A stretch of DNA of 11,683 nt from JAGOZV01 sp964346445 (GCA_964346445.1 CAYFUI010000021.1:1-11683); one strand, 5' to 3'. Positions 1-6,714 are shown, numbered from the stretch's first letter. The notes: generated from the sequence alone by a model not told the origin. Made by a program: numbers and translations.

Positions 1-1577
1 CCATGGTTAATCCTACTGGTTACGTGGAGCCATGTGCCCATTTTATCGGCTAATTGGGCAGATAGAAACAAGCCAAGGCCAGTGCCATTTGTTTCACGCG
101 TTCTAAAATCTTCACTCCGGTAAAACTTCTCAAATATTTTTTCTTTGTCACTCTTAGCGATACCTATACCTGTATCAGCAACTGCAAAATGAATATCTTT
201 CCCTTTTTTATGTATTTTTATAGTAATACTTCCTTTTTCAGTGTATTTTATGGCATTTTGCACTAGGTTTTGCAATAGCTCCTGCAGGTATAGGCGGCTA
301 GTGTAAACCGTGCCTAATTTAGGCTGCATATCTAGGTCTAGCCTTAAACCTTTTTCTTTAGCTTCTTTACTAAAGTGGTCTAACAGGCGGTAGCCCATCT
401 CTTCTACCTTTATCTCTTCAGGGTCGTTCATAACGTCGCGCTGCGCCCGAGATAGCGTGCTAAGGTCGTTAATAAGGTGGGCTAAAAATAAAATTTGTTC
501 ATGTGCAATTTTTAAAGAATTTCTTGTTACTTCTGGCGGCGCTTTAGCGCTATCAAAGGTTATCTTTGCGTTAGAAACGGCACCTTCGGCTACTGTTACA
601 GGGGTTCGTAGTTCGTGTGAAACTACACTAATAAATTCGTTACGTTCGTCATCAAGCGTTTTTTCTTTAGTTACGTCACGAAATATTAATATATAGCCAT
701 CTAGGTCATTCTTGCGGTTTACTTTCACGCCATAAGCATGTCGAATGGGTGCAAATGTTACCTCTAGGCGAATGTACTCACCATCGGCTGCTTTAAAGAG
801 GATATCGTCCCGGGTGGTATTTGTTTTATATGAAGTAAGGGTCTTAAAGGTGTTAAGTGGCTTTTTATCTAATGTGTAGAGTGGAAAGGCGTCGTTTATT
901 TTTTTACCTATCAGGTCTTCGTTAGTGTCTAGTAGGCCCATGCTAGCGGCGTTATAAACTTGTATTTTTGCATTTTTGTCTACGCTTAGTATGCCGTCAG
1001 ACTGGTTGTTGATGATGGATAGGAGCCGGTTGCGCTGTAGGCTTTCACGTTCTTTTGATTTTTGTAGCAGTTTACGAGAGTGCTCTTGGGAGCGAGAAAG
1101 CACTACTATAACATAGCTGGCGGTAAGGGCGGCCATAAAAACCGAGACTTCTTGTGTGAAGACGTAAGGGTCTATTCTAACGGTTAAAGCGGTGCTAATA
1201 GTAAGAGTGAGTAGTAACCATAGCAAGCTTAGAGACATACCAATTAGTTGGTACCTTATATAGGAAGCTAAGAGTAAGAGGATCCAGAAAAATAAGAATG
1301 GCGACATAATAAAGTACATAGATAGTAAAGAGATGCTGGCTAGAACGTGGTAAAGAATTAAAATAGTTTTCGGGTAGCCCCTGCTAAAAAACTGGATAGT
1401 TCCTAAAATAACCCATGACGTAGAGATGGCTGTTACCTTAATAATGTCCCAGGTAGTGACGCCAGGTTGAGCTAATTGCGAGATAATGGCAAATAACGCA
1501 ATAAAGGCAGGTACAGCAAAGCCAACAACCCGCATTGGCGTTTCTAGGTCTTTTTTAATTCTTCTCCCACCTAACAT
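1..1577 (-). CDS. Membrane-bound PAS sensor histidine kinase (C-terminus cut by window edge)
   Basis: Open from an ATG at 1577 to the window edge, giving 525 codons without a stop. An in-frame TAA directly precedes the ATG, so no earlier start is possible. The N-terminus has about six hydrophobic segments (roughly residues 17-36, 45-63, 70-91, 94-107, 112-133, 144-160) and no large external loop, so the sensed signal is probably within or near the membrane. A linker and a PAS-like domain follow (about 184-300). The HisKA box reads VVSHELRTPV with phospho-acceptor His321. The ATPase domain shows the N-box (LLQNLVQNAIKYT, Asn441), G1 (DTGIGI, Asp468), the F-box (IFEKFYRS) and G2 (GTGLGL, about 496). 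By family comparison only the last ~15-25 residues are missing. It should autophosphorylate on His321 and pass phosphate to a response regulator, which is not in view and may lie beyond position 1. The ligand is unknown. Confidence 0.93.
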   Translation of the reverse strand, partial: MLGGRRIKKDLETPMRVVGFAVPAFIALFAIISQLAQPGVTTWDIIKVTAISTSWVILGTIQFFSRGYPKTILILYHVLASISLLSMYFIMSPFLFFWILLLLASYIRYQLIGMSLSLLWLLLTLTISTALTVRIDPYVFTQEVSVFMAALTASYVIVVLSRSQEHSRKLLQKSKERESLQRNRLLSIINNQSDGILSVDKNAKIQVYNAASMGLLDTNEDLIGKKINDAFPLYTLDKKPLNTFKTLTSYKTNTTRDDILFKAADGEYIRLEVTFAPIRHAYGVKVNRKNDLDGYILIFRDVTKEKTLDDERNEFISVVSHELRTPVTVAEGAVSNAKITFDSAKAPPEVTRNSLKIAHEQILFLAHLINDLSTLSRAQRDVMNDPEEIKVEEMGYRLLDHFSKEAKEKGLRLDLDMQPKLGTVYTSRLYLQELLQNLVQNAIKYTEKGSITIKIHKKGKDIHFAVADTGIGIAKSDKEKIFEKFYRSEDFRTRETNGTGLGLFLSAQLADKMGTWLHVTSRINH

Positions 1578-1588
1578 TTATAGCTTTA

Positions 1589-1597
1589 ATTATAGCA
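1589..1597 (-). promoter_or_regulatory. Extended -10 promoter of the histidine kinase gene
   Basis: The minus strand reads TGCTATAAT, a perfect extended -10 (TGN-TATAAT), in the 48-bp gap after the metallopeptidase stop. Only 11 nt separate the box from the kinase ATG, so a normal start point gives a leader of about 5 nt with no Shine-Dalgarno sequence. A possible -35 (TTAACA, 1615-1620) is 20 bp away, too far to be convincing. Confidence 0.65.
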
Positions 1598-1625
1598 TAA
1601 CAATTATCAAATAATGTTAAGGTTA

Positions 1626-2315
1626 TTAAATATTTGGTGTTTCTTGCTTCAATAAACGCCTTTGTGTGCGGTACGAAGGAAAAGCCTCTTCTACTATTGC
1701 CCAAAAGCTCTTAGAGTGATTCATTTCAATGGTATGGGCTAGCTCATGAATTAAAACATAGTCAATTAAATCAAATGGCAACTTCATTAAGGCAATGTTA
1801 AGGGTGATAGTTTTTTGGCTACTACAGCTACCCCAGCGGCTACTAGCATGGCTGAACTTTAAAGAGTTGTAGGTAAAATTATGCTCTCTTGCTAAGTGCT
1901 CTAGGCGTCTTGGTAAATGTGCTTTTGCTTGTTTTTTTAGGGCTTTAATAATATAAGGACGCAACATATCTTGGACATTTTTAGAGTTTAACTCTTTCTC
2001 TTTTGGTAATGTTAAGTTTATATAATTTCCTTTTATGGTGGCTTGAAGGGTGCTACCTTCGGTTACCAGTAAACTATGGCTTTTGCCAATAGTCATTCCA
2101 GGAGTGTACTCAACCTTAGGTGTTGCTGTGTCTATTAATTGGCGAATGGAGAGGCGCGATTGTTTGATGAAACTTTTGATGAGGAAATTAGGGGCGTGTT
2201 GTGGTGCAGAGATGCGTAGCTTGCCATTGGGGGCAACGGTTGCTTTAATTGACCGGGCTTGGCGGTATTTTCGTATTACCACTTCGCCAAACTCTGGATC
2301 GTTTATTATTGGCAT
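1626..2315 (-). CDS. YgjP-like (DUF45/M48-type) zinc metallopeptidase
   Basis: A 229-residue protein with the layout of the YgjP/DUF45 family. An N-terminal beta-rich region (RSIKATVAPNGKLRISAP) is followed by the conserved WGSCSSQKTITLN block and the zinc site HELAH (His190, Glu191, His194). The third ligand is in MNHSKSFW (His200). Length is normal for the family (about 230). No signal peptide or membrane segment is visible, so it is probably cytoplasmic. The family is predicted to be a zinc-dependent protease related to SprT/WSS1-like enzymes. Its physiological substrate is not established, and the sequence adds nothing on that. The ATG lies one base beyond the stop of the upstream kinase-like gene and has no Shine-Dalgarno sequence, so translation is probably coupled to that gene. 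The stop is TAA. Confidence 0.88.
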   Translation of the reverse strand: MPIINDPEFGEVVIRKYRQARSIKATVAPNGKLRISAPQHAPNFLIKSFIKQSRLSIRQLIDTATPKVEYTPGMTIGKSHSLLVTEGSTLQATIKGNYINLTLPKEKELNSKNVQDMLRPYIIKALKKQAKAHLPRRLEHLAREHNFTYNSLKFSHASSRWGSCSSQKTITLNIALMKLPFDLIDYVLIHELAHTIEMNHSKSFWAIVEEAFPSYRTQRRLLKQETPNI

Positions 2316-2316
2316 G

Positions 2317-2856
2317 TTAAGAGATTATTTTGGCAGGCTGTAGCTTAGCATTCATGGCCCGTTTTTGACTAAACGGTGTGTGTTTGCCGCTTATAACTAT
2401 ATAGTCTTCTTTGCTGCTTGGGGGGTTAAACTTCTTTGCAAGGCTTTCAAATTGCTGGGGAGTGATAGGCGCTGGTTTTTGGCTTTTCCCAGTTAAGCGC
2501 TTTTCTGCACTATAAAGATCGGTTTGTACCCACACAATAACTGGTGTGTAGCCAGCTAAGTTAGCTAGCCGGCTAACTTCTTGGCGGCTCGCTAGGCTGT
2601 TAGTGTAACCATCGTAGACGGTGTGTACTTTTGTTTTTAAGACCTGTCCAAGCATATTTAAATTTAAACGCCTGACAACTTTTTGCGTCTCTATGCTGTG
2701 GCTAGGCTTCTCAAATAAGATATCGGCAGTGACAGAGTTGCTGATAATGGGTAAGTTGTAGTGCTTGGCGTAGTGTTCGGCAAAAAAGGTTTTCCCTGCG
2801 CCAGGTATTCCAACAACGATAAAGAGATGTGGTGAATTTAGGATTAATTGCTTCAT
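2317..2856 (-). CDS. P-loop kinase-like ATPase of the AAA_33/zeta-toxin-like type, function unknown
   Basis: A 179-residue single-domain protein with Walker A GIPGAGKT (16-23) right after the first beta strand. The layout is that of small P-loop kinases (AAA_33, polynucleotide-kinase and zeta-toxin-like groups). Supporting segments are TVYDGYTNS, where the Asp fits the Walker B-type position, and SRLANLAGYTPVIVWVQTD followed by SAEKRL, which matches the strand and basic lid helix of these kinases. No substrate-specific signature is recognisable, so nucleotide, RNA or small-molecule phosphorylation are all open. No antitoxin-like partner is next to it, so a zeta-toxin system is not supported. 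It heads a two-gene unit with the YgjP-like peptidase, has its own promoter, and lies downstream of tgt. The start is supported by the promoter position and by the P-loop being close to the N-terminus. Confidence 0.8.
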   Translation of the reverse strand: MKQLILNSPHLFIVVGIPGAGKTFFAEHYAKHYNLPIISNSVTADILFEKPSHSIETQKVVRRLNLNMLGQVLKTKVHTVYDGYTNSLASRQEVSRLANLAGYTPVIVWVQTDLYSAEKRLTGKSQKPAPITPQQFESLAKKFNPPSSKEDYIVISGKHTPFSQKRAMNAKLQPAKIIS

Positions 2857-2863
2857 GCACTTT

Positions 2864-2872
2864 ATTATACCA
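2864..2872 (-). promoter_or_regulatory. Extended -10 promoter of the P-loop kinase gene, likely leaderless start
   Basis: The minus strand reads TGGTATAAT in the short gap after tgt. Seven bases (AAAGTGC) separate TATAAT from the ATG at 2856, so transcription should begin at or within a base or two of the start codon. No Shine-Dalgarno sequence is present and no good -35 is visible. Confidence 0.7.
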
Positions 2873-2889
2873 AAGAATATGGTAATATA

Positions 2890-4110
2890 TTAATTTTGGT
2901 AATATTTCTTTAACCAAGACTGTTTCAGTTGGTAAAAACTACCATCTTTTAGGCTATTTCTAATATCGTCGACTAATTTAATGATGAAGTGTTCATTATG
3001 GATGGAAAGTAAGGTGCCGGCCAGGCTTTCTTTCGCCCTGAACAAGTGCTGCACATAAGCTTTGGTGTAATTGGTACAGGTGTAGCAGGTGCAGCCCTCG
3101 ATAATTGGTGAGAAGTCTTCTTTATACAGGCTCCGTTTTATATTAATACGGCCATTATAGGTGTATGCTGCCCCGTTACGGCCTACCCTGGTTGGTGAGA
3201 CGCAATCAAAAGTATCTACCCCTTTTTCTATGGCCGCAAAAATATCATCTGGTTCACTTATGCCAAGCAGGTGTTTAGGCTTTTCTTGGGGCAAAATACT
3301 GTTCACCCATTCCACTATCTCGCCTAGTTGAGTCTTCTCCAGGGCACCACCTATTCCATAACCATCAAAGGGTAGCTTTCCCATGAATTTAGCCGCTTTT
3401 TGCCGCAAATCTTTATACTGCGCACCCTGAATTACGCCAAATAAAGCCTGGTAGGAGCGGTTGGGGTGGGCTGCCCGTAAACGTTTCATCTCCTCTAAAG
3501 ACCTGACTGCCCATGGGTGCGTACGTCTTTCTAGTGACTCCACCTGGTAGTTATAGCTATCGACCAAGGCCGTTAGCTCATCAAAGGCAAAGGCTATGTC
3601 GGCCCCTATTTGGTACTGCACCTGAATGGACACCTCTGGTGTAAAACGGTGCATGGAGCCGTCTAAGTGCGACTTAAAATTAACCCCATCATCGTCTATA
3701 AAAGCATGGCGACTTTTGTGAGAGCTAATTACTTGGTCTTGCGGTGTGGTAGAGTCCATGGCCAACACCTTTTTGAAACCACTACCAAGTGACAATACCT
3801 GAAAGCCACCAGAATCGGTAAAAGTTGGGCCACTCCAGTTCATGAATTTACCTAAGCCACCGGCTTTTTCGATAATTTTGGAACCAGGTTGTAAATATAA
3901 ATGGTAAGCATTCGCTAGCACTGCTTGAGCACCCGTTGCCTTTACTTGTTCAGGCACCATCGCCTTAACAGCCGCCTTAGTCCCCACGACTATAAAAGCT
4001 GGTGTTTCAATTTTACCGTGTGGTGTACTAATTACCCCTGCCCTAGCTAAAGGTGCATCTTTTAACTTATGGGTAACCTTAAAACTAAATATATTTTGCC
4101 CTACTTCCAT
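2890..4110 (-). CDS. tgt: tRNA-guanine(34) transglycosylase (queuine/preQ1 tRNA-ribosyltransferase)
   Basis: Exchanges guanine-34 in GUN anticodons (Tyr, His, Asn, Asp tRNAs) for a queuosine-type base. The 406-residue chain is longer than the usual ~375. Catalytic features are present: TDSGGFQV (Asp99), FDEL (Asp177), GVIQG (Gln228), and the nucleophile motif FDCVSPTR (Asp302). The structural zinc site is Cys340, Cys342, Cys345 (CTCYTC) and His371. Three differences from preQ1-type bacterial enzymes stand out. About 24 extra residues lie between the DSGGF strand and GVNFKSHLDG (109-141). The usual Cys of FDEC is Leu179. The base-recognition loop GGLAVGE is replaced by a shorter GGALEK (254-259). 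It is the last gene of the L33-ABC-tgt run, 13 nt after the permease stop. The nearby tRNA-Tyr(GTA) is a predicted substrate. No queuosine synthesis gene is in view. Confidence 0.95.
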   Translation of the reverse strand: MEVGQNIFSFKVTHKLKDAPLARAGVISTPHGKIETPAFIVVGTKAAVKAMVPEQVKATGAQAVLANAYHLYLQPGSKIIEKAGGLGKFMNWSGPTFTDSGGFQVLSLGSGFKKVLAMDSTTPQDQVISSHKSRHAFIDDDGVNFKSHLDGSMHRFTPEVSIQVQYQIGADIAFAFDELTALVDSYNYQVESLERRTHPWAVRSLEEMKRLRAAHPNRSYQALFGVIQGAQYKDLRQKAAKFMGKLPFDGYGIGGALEKTQLGEIVEWVNSILPQEKPKHLLGISEPDDIFAAIEKGVDTFDCVSPTRVGRNGAAYTYNGRINIKRSLYKEDFSPIIEGCTCYTCTNYTKAYVQHLFRAKESLAGTLLSIHNEHFIIKLVDDIRNSLKDGSFYQLKQSWLKKYYQN

Positions 4111-4115
4111 TTTAA

Positions 4116-4120
4116 TCCTT
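4116..4120 (-). promoter_or_regulatory. Ribosome binding site of tgt
   Basis: AAGGA on the minus strand, 5 nt before the ATG at 4110. It fixes the tgt start within the 13-nt gap after the permease gene. Confidence 0.6.
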
Positions 4121-4123
4121 TTG

Positions 4124-5371
4124 TTACGCCCGGTATTTCCTACTAGCTATCTCTTTAATTGATAGGCGCCGTCTGTACTCCAAGGTGCCATATTTGAATA
4201 TTCTAGCAGCCATTATGAGAAATAGACCAGCAGTTACCCAAATTATAAGGAGGCCGAGTTGCGCAATGTGTGGGTTTAAGACACCAAAAGCGTTCTCTAT
4301 CATAATGGTGATAGGGGCAGAAAGTGGAAAGAGGCTTAAAGCGATTACTATAGGGGAGTTGGGTTCGGTAACTATGGTCATTAAGACGTATAGCGGAATA
4401 AACATTACCAGCAAGACAATTCCTAAAAAGTTATTAGCTTCCTTGGCTGTTGGCACAGCTGCTCCTATAGCTACCAGGAGGCCGGTTAGCATAGCTAACC
4501 CACCAGTTAATGCTAAAAAGCCCACAGCAAATTGATGCAGACTAATGGTGGCAGTAGCAAGGTCTAAGTTGGCGGTGGTACTTGATAGCTGCGATATTTC
4601 TGGCTTGAAAATAGTTGATAGAATGACCACCGGAAGAATAATAACAGCAATTTGTATTAAACCAATGATAAATAAGGATATTATTTTGCCTAAAATTAAT
4701 GTCTTAGAGCTGATGGTGGTGAGAATAATTTCCGTCACTCGGTTTTCTTTTTCTTCGGTGGTACTTACCACCATTTGGTTGCTAAGAAGCAGCAAAACCA
4801 GATAGAATACTACTAAAAACATAATGGGTAGAAGGACTCTTTCTAGTCCGCCTACCGGTTGACCGTCTTGGTAGGATATGGTGTTAATTTGTAAATTATT
4901 ATTAGCAATAATAGGCAGCGCTAATTCGTTACTAACATGGGCACTGGCGGCAGTTTTAAGTATAGTGTTAGCGGCGGTGGTATACTTTTCATTTTCGAAT
5001 AAGCTAATTTCTTTAGCATAGAGCTGGATGTTTTGAGCTGAAGGGTTGGAAGGGTAAACAATTAATAAATCCGACTGCCCTTCTTTAACTTTATTTATGG
5101 CTGCCTGTTGAGCGTCTGGAGAGGTGATAGTTAAGTTGAAGTGTTTTGAAATTTCTGGTGTAATCAAGCCGGAATGGTCAATTACTTGAATATTTTTAAT
5201 ATCTTCTTTACTAAGGTCGGCTATTTTTTGTTGACTTTGGATAGCTGATAATGTCGTTAGGCTATAAATAATAACTATAATGAGTGGCAACGCTAGCAAA
5301 GACACCCAGAAGCTCCATTTTTTCAAAGCCCTGGTAACTTCAAATTTTATAACATTTTTAAGGTTATGCAT
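4124..5371 (-). CDS. ABC-2 type export permease (NatB/YhaP-like)
   Basis: A 415-residue permease. One membrane segment lies near the N-terminus (about 19-41) and is followed by a ~140-residue extracytoplasmic domain. A cluster of about six further segments follows (roughly 180-202, 230-251, 279-306, 313-334, 340-360, 368-393). Between the second and third segments is STTEEKENRVTEIILTT, the cytoplasmic EKE-RV-E-LT motif typical of this ABC-2 group, which contacts the ATPase. The topology matches the NatB/YhaP family (COG1668). These are exporters; Na+ efflux is known for Bacillus NatAB, but the substrate of most members is unknown, and sodium, peptides or drugs are all possible here. The ATG overlaps the ATPase gene by 8 nt, so the two should be translated together and form one transporter. 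Confidence 0.9.
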   Translation of the reverse strand: MHNLKNVIKFEVTRALKKWSFWVSLLALPLIIVIIYSLTTLSAIQSQQKIADLSKEDIKNIQVIDHSGLITPEISKHFNLTITSPDAQQAAINKVKEGQSDLLIVYPSNPSAQNIQLYAKEISLFENEKYTTAANTILKTAASAHVSNELALPIIANNNLQINTISYQDGQPVGGLERVLLPIMFLVVFYLVLLLLSNQMVVSTTEEKENRVTEIILTTISSKTLILGKIISLFIIGLIQIAVIILPVVILSTIFKPEISQLSSTTANLDLATATISLHQFAVGFLALTGGLAMLTGLLVAIGAAVPTAKEANNFLGIVLLVMFIPLYVLMTIVTEPNSPIVIALSLFPLSAPITIMIENAFGVLNPHIAQLGLLIIWVTAGLFLIMAARIFKYGTLEYRRRLSIKEIASRKYRA

Positions 5372-6131
5372 TTTCCACTACACCCTTTTTTAGAGCTGAA
5401 GGAGAGTTTTTGTAGATATCTACAAAAATATCATCTAAACTATTTCGCTTAAACTGCTTTTTAACATCAGTAATGGTGCCATAGGCCTCGGTTTTACCAG
5501 CTTTTAGGAGTATTATGCGCTCACATAGTTTCTCTACTTCTTCCATTTGGTGTGTCACAATCACAACAGTGGCGCCCTGCTTTTTTTGCTCAAGCACAAT
5601 ATCCATTAAGAGCCGGCGGTTCACCGGGTCGAAACCTTTAGTAGGCTCATCTAATATCAATAGTTTAGGGTTATTAATAATGGTAATTCCAAGTTGGATT
5701 TTTTGTTGCTGCCCACCTGAAAGTTTATCAATCCTAGTTTTTGCTAAAGGCAGCATGTCTACTTTTTTTAAATAGTTTAAGCTACGGGCTTTAGCTTCCG
5801 TAGGTGTGAGCCCCTTAAGTGTGCCAAAATAAACCATAACATCTAGCGCAGTTTCTTTTTTATAAAGGCCGCGTTCTTCTGGTAAATAGCCTAGCGAAAT
5901 AGAACGGCCGGGTTCATAGGGACGGCCATGTATTAAAAGTTGACCACTAGTTGGTTTATAGAGACCGAGTAGTGCACGGAGTGTAGTAGTTTTTCCACTA
6001 CCGTTACTACCTAAAAAGCCAAATGTTTCTCCCTGTTTTACATTAAAACTTAAGGAGTCTACGGCTGTTTTCTTACCAAAAACCATAGAGAAATTTTCAA
6101 TCTCTATGATATTTTTTGTAGTGGCAGCCAT
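5364..6131 (-). CDS. ABC transporter ATP-binding protein (NatA/YhaQ-like)
   Basis: A 255-residue ATPase subunit for the adjacent ABC-2 permease. Motifs in order: Walker A GSNGSGKT (41-48); the segment GYLPEERGLY (81-90), where the usual Q-loop glutamine is replaced by an acidic residue, as in many NatA/YhaQ relatives; signature LSGGQ (137-141); Walker B LLILDEP with Asp161 and Glu162; a D-loop-like KGFDP; and switch His194 (IVTHQMEE). A C-terminal extension of about 60 residues follows the switch His. All catalytic residues for ATP hydrolysis are intact. The gene begins 16 nt after the L33 stop with no clear Shine-Dalgarno sequence or strong promoter in that gap, so it is probably co-transcribed with rpmG. 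Its stop lies inside the start of the permease gene. Confidence 0.94.
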   Translation of the reverse strand: MAATTKNIIEIENFSMVFGKKTAVDSLSFNVKQGETFGFLGSNGSGKTTTLRALLGLYKPTSGQLLIHGRPYEPGRSISLGYLPEERGLYKKETALDVMVYFGTLKGLTPTEAKARSLNYLKKVDMLPLAKTRIDKLSGGQQQKIQLGITIINNPKLLILDEPTKGFDPVNRRLLMDIVLEQKKQGATVVIVTHQMEEVEKLCERIILLKAGKTEAYGTITDVKKQFKRNSLDDIFVDIYKNSPSALKKGVVENA

Positions 6132-6147
6132 TGTAGAATATGTAAGA

Positions 6148-6354
6148 TTATTTTTTACGTGGCTTTATTTCGTTACGACCAAGACTCTTTTTAGTTTCGG
6201 TATAGGTAACATGCTTCCTTAAGACTGGATCATACTTTCTGAGTGTTAATTTTTCAGTAGTGTTTTGGGTATTCTTAGTTGTGTAATAAGTACGCCCGCC
6301 GCTTTCTTCGCTCACCATACCTACTAATTTACGCTTTGTATTCTTCTTAGCCAT
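6148..6354 (-). CDS. rpmG: Large-subunit ribosomal protein bL33, cysteine-free form
   Basis: A 68-residue basic protein beginning MAKKNTKRKLVGMVSEESGG and then TYYTTKN, the recognisable L33 core (KKN...TTKN...KL.L.KYDP..RKH). L33 is usually 49-55 residues, so there is an extra Lys/Arg-rich tail of about 15 (KKSLGRNEIKPRKK). The four positions that hold zinc-binding cysteines in C+ L33 are Ser15, Ser18, Asp and Leu (SEES and KYDPVL), and the protein has no cysteine. It is therefore a C- type that cannot bind zinc in the usual way. It follows the Thr-Tyr-Thr tRNA cluster on the same strand and has its own promoter and a good ribosome binding site. The ABC exporter genes follow 16 nt later. Confidence 0.93.
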   Translation of the reverse strand: MAKKNTKRKLVGMVSEESGGRTYYTTKNTQNTTEKLTLRKYDPVLRKHVTYTETKKSLGRNEIKPRKK

Positions 6355-6359
6355 TTTGT

Positions 6360-6364
6360 TCCTT
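6360..6364 (-). promoter_or_regulatory. Ribosome binding site of rpmG
   Basis: AAGGA on the minus strand, 5 nt before the ATG at 6354. The spacing is the same as for tgt. Confidence 0.6.
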
Positions 6365-6392
6365 ACTTATTTAACAGATTATACTTTTGAAT

Positions 6393-6421
6393 ATTATAAC
6401 AATTTTTACACTTTTATGCAA
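6393..6421 (-). promoter_or_regulatory. Promoter of rpmG and probably the ABC exporter and tgt
   Basis: The minus strand carries an extended -10 TGTTATAAT (6393-6401), with a weak -35 TTGCAT (6416-6421) at 17-bp spacing. Predicted start is near 6386, giving a ~30-nt leader that contains the rpmG ribosome binding site. A second TATAAT at 6378-6383 lacks the TG extension and a good -35 and may be an alternative start. Confidence 0.6.
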
Positions 6422-6442
6422 GTAAAAGTTAAGTGTGACGCT

Positions 6443-6518
6443 TGGAGCCACGATCGGGGCTTGAACCCGAGACCTCATCCTTACCATGGATGCGCTCTAC
6501 CAACTGAGCTATCGCGGC
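6443..6518 (-). tRNA. tRNA-Thr(GGT)
   Basis: A complete 76-nt cloverleaf including an encoded CCA (6443-6445). Acceptor GCCGCGA pairs with TCGTGGC through one G-U pair. The D arm is GCTC/GAGC, the anticodon stem CATCC/GGATG, and the loop ATGGTAA gives anticodon GGT (threonine, ACC/ACT). The T arm is TCGGG/CCCGA. The discriminator base is T, shared with the other tRNA-Thr here. The loop has A at position 32 opposite A38, an unusual 32-38 combination. It is the last tRNA of the cluster. Confidence 0.97.
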
Positions 6519-6533
6519 AAAACTCCCAGCGTT

Positions 6534-6619
6534 TGGTGCTGAGGGCAGGATTCGAACCTGCGAAGGCATATGCCAACAGATTTACAGTCTGTCGTGTTTG
6601 ACCGCTTCACTACCTCAGC
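6534..6619 (-). tRNA. tRNA-Tyr(GTA)
   Basis: An 86-nt class II tRNA with encoded CCA (6534-6536). Acceptor GCTGAGG pairs perfectly with CCTCAGC, with discriminator A. The anticodon stem is ACAGA/TCTGT and the loop CTGTAAA gives GTA. A long variable arm contains GGCATATGCC, and the T arm is GCAGG/CCTGC. The T33-G34-T35 sequence is the recognition element of Tgt, encoded about 2.4 kb downstream on the same strand, so G34 is a likely target of base exchange. Confidence 0.97.
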
Positions 6620-6626
6620 ATTAAAA

Positions 6627-6703
6627 TGGAGCCGCTTTACGGATTCGAACCGTAGACCTACTGTTTACAAAACAGTCGCTCTAACCAACTGAGCTAAAGC
6701 GGC
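6627..6703 (-). tRNA. tRNA-Thr(TGT)
   Basis: A 77-nt cloverleaf with encoded CCA (6627-6629). Acceptor GCCGCTT/AAGCGGC is fully paired. The D arm is GCTC/GAGC, the anticodon stem ACTGT/ACAGT, and the loop TTTGTAA gives anticodon TGT (threonine, ACA and relatives). The T arm is TACGG/CCGTA and the discriminator is T. It is the first tRNA of the Thr-Tyr-Thr cluster, about 5 nt from the predicted transcription start. Confidence 0.97.
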
Positions 6704-6714
6704 TTACCCATGTA

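Noticed and set aside
2317..2856. Zeta-type toxin of a toxin-antitoxin pair
   Set aside because: Only the general P-loop kinase layout matches. No small antitoxin gene is adjacent, and the neighbour is a YgjP-type peptidase.
2711..2917. A 68-codon minus-strand frame overlapping the kinase and the end of tgt
   Set aside because: It overlaps the well-supported kinase gene in another frame and has no recognisable motif.
4185..4805. Two plus-strand open frames of 116 and 86 codons across the permease gene
   Set aside because: They lie antisense to a membrane protein gene, where such frames are common, and have no promoter, ribosome binding site or domain.
6356..6601. An 81-codon plus-strand frame across two tRNA genes
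   Set aside because: It runs antisense through tRNA-Thr and tRNA-Tyr. The pieces resembling a protein (such as GLNPRP and LRAGFEPA) are translated tRNA arms, a common misannotation.
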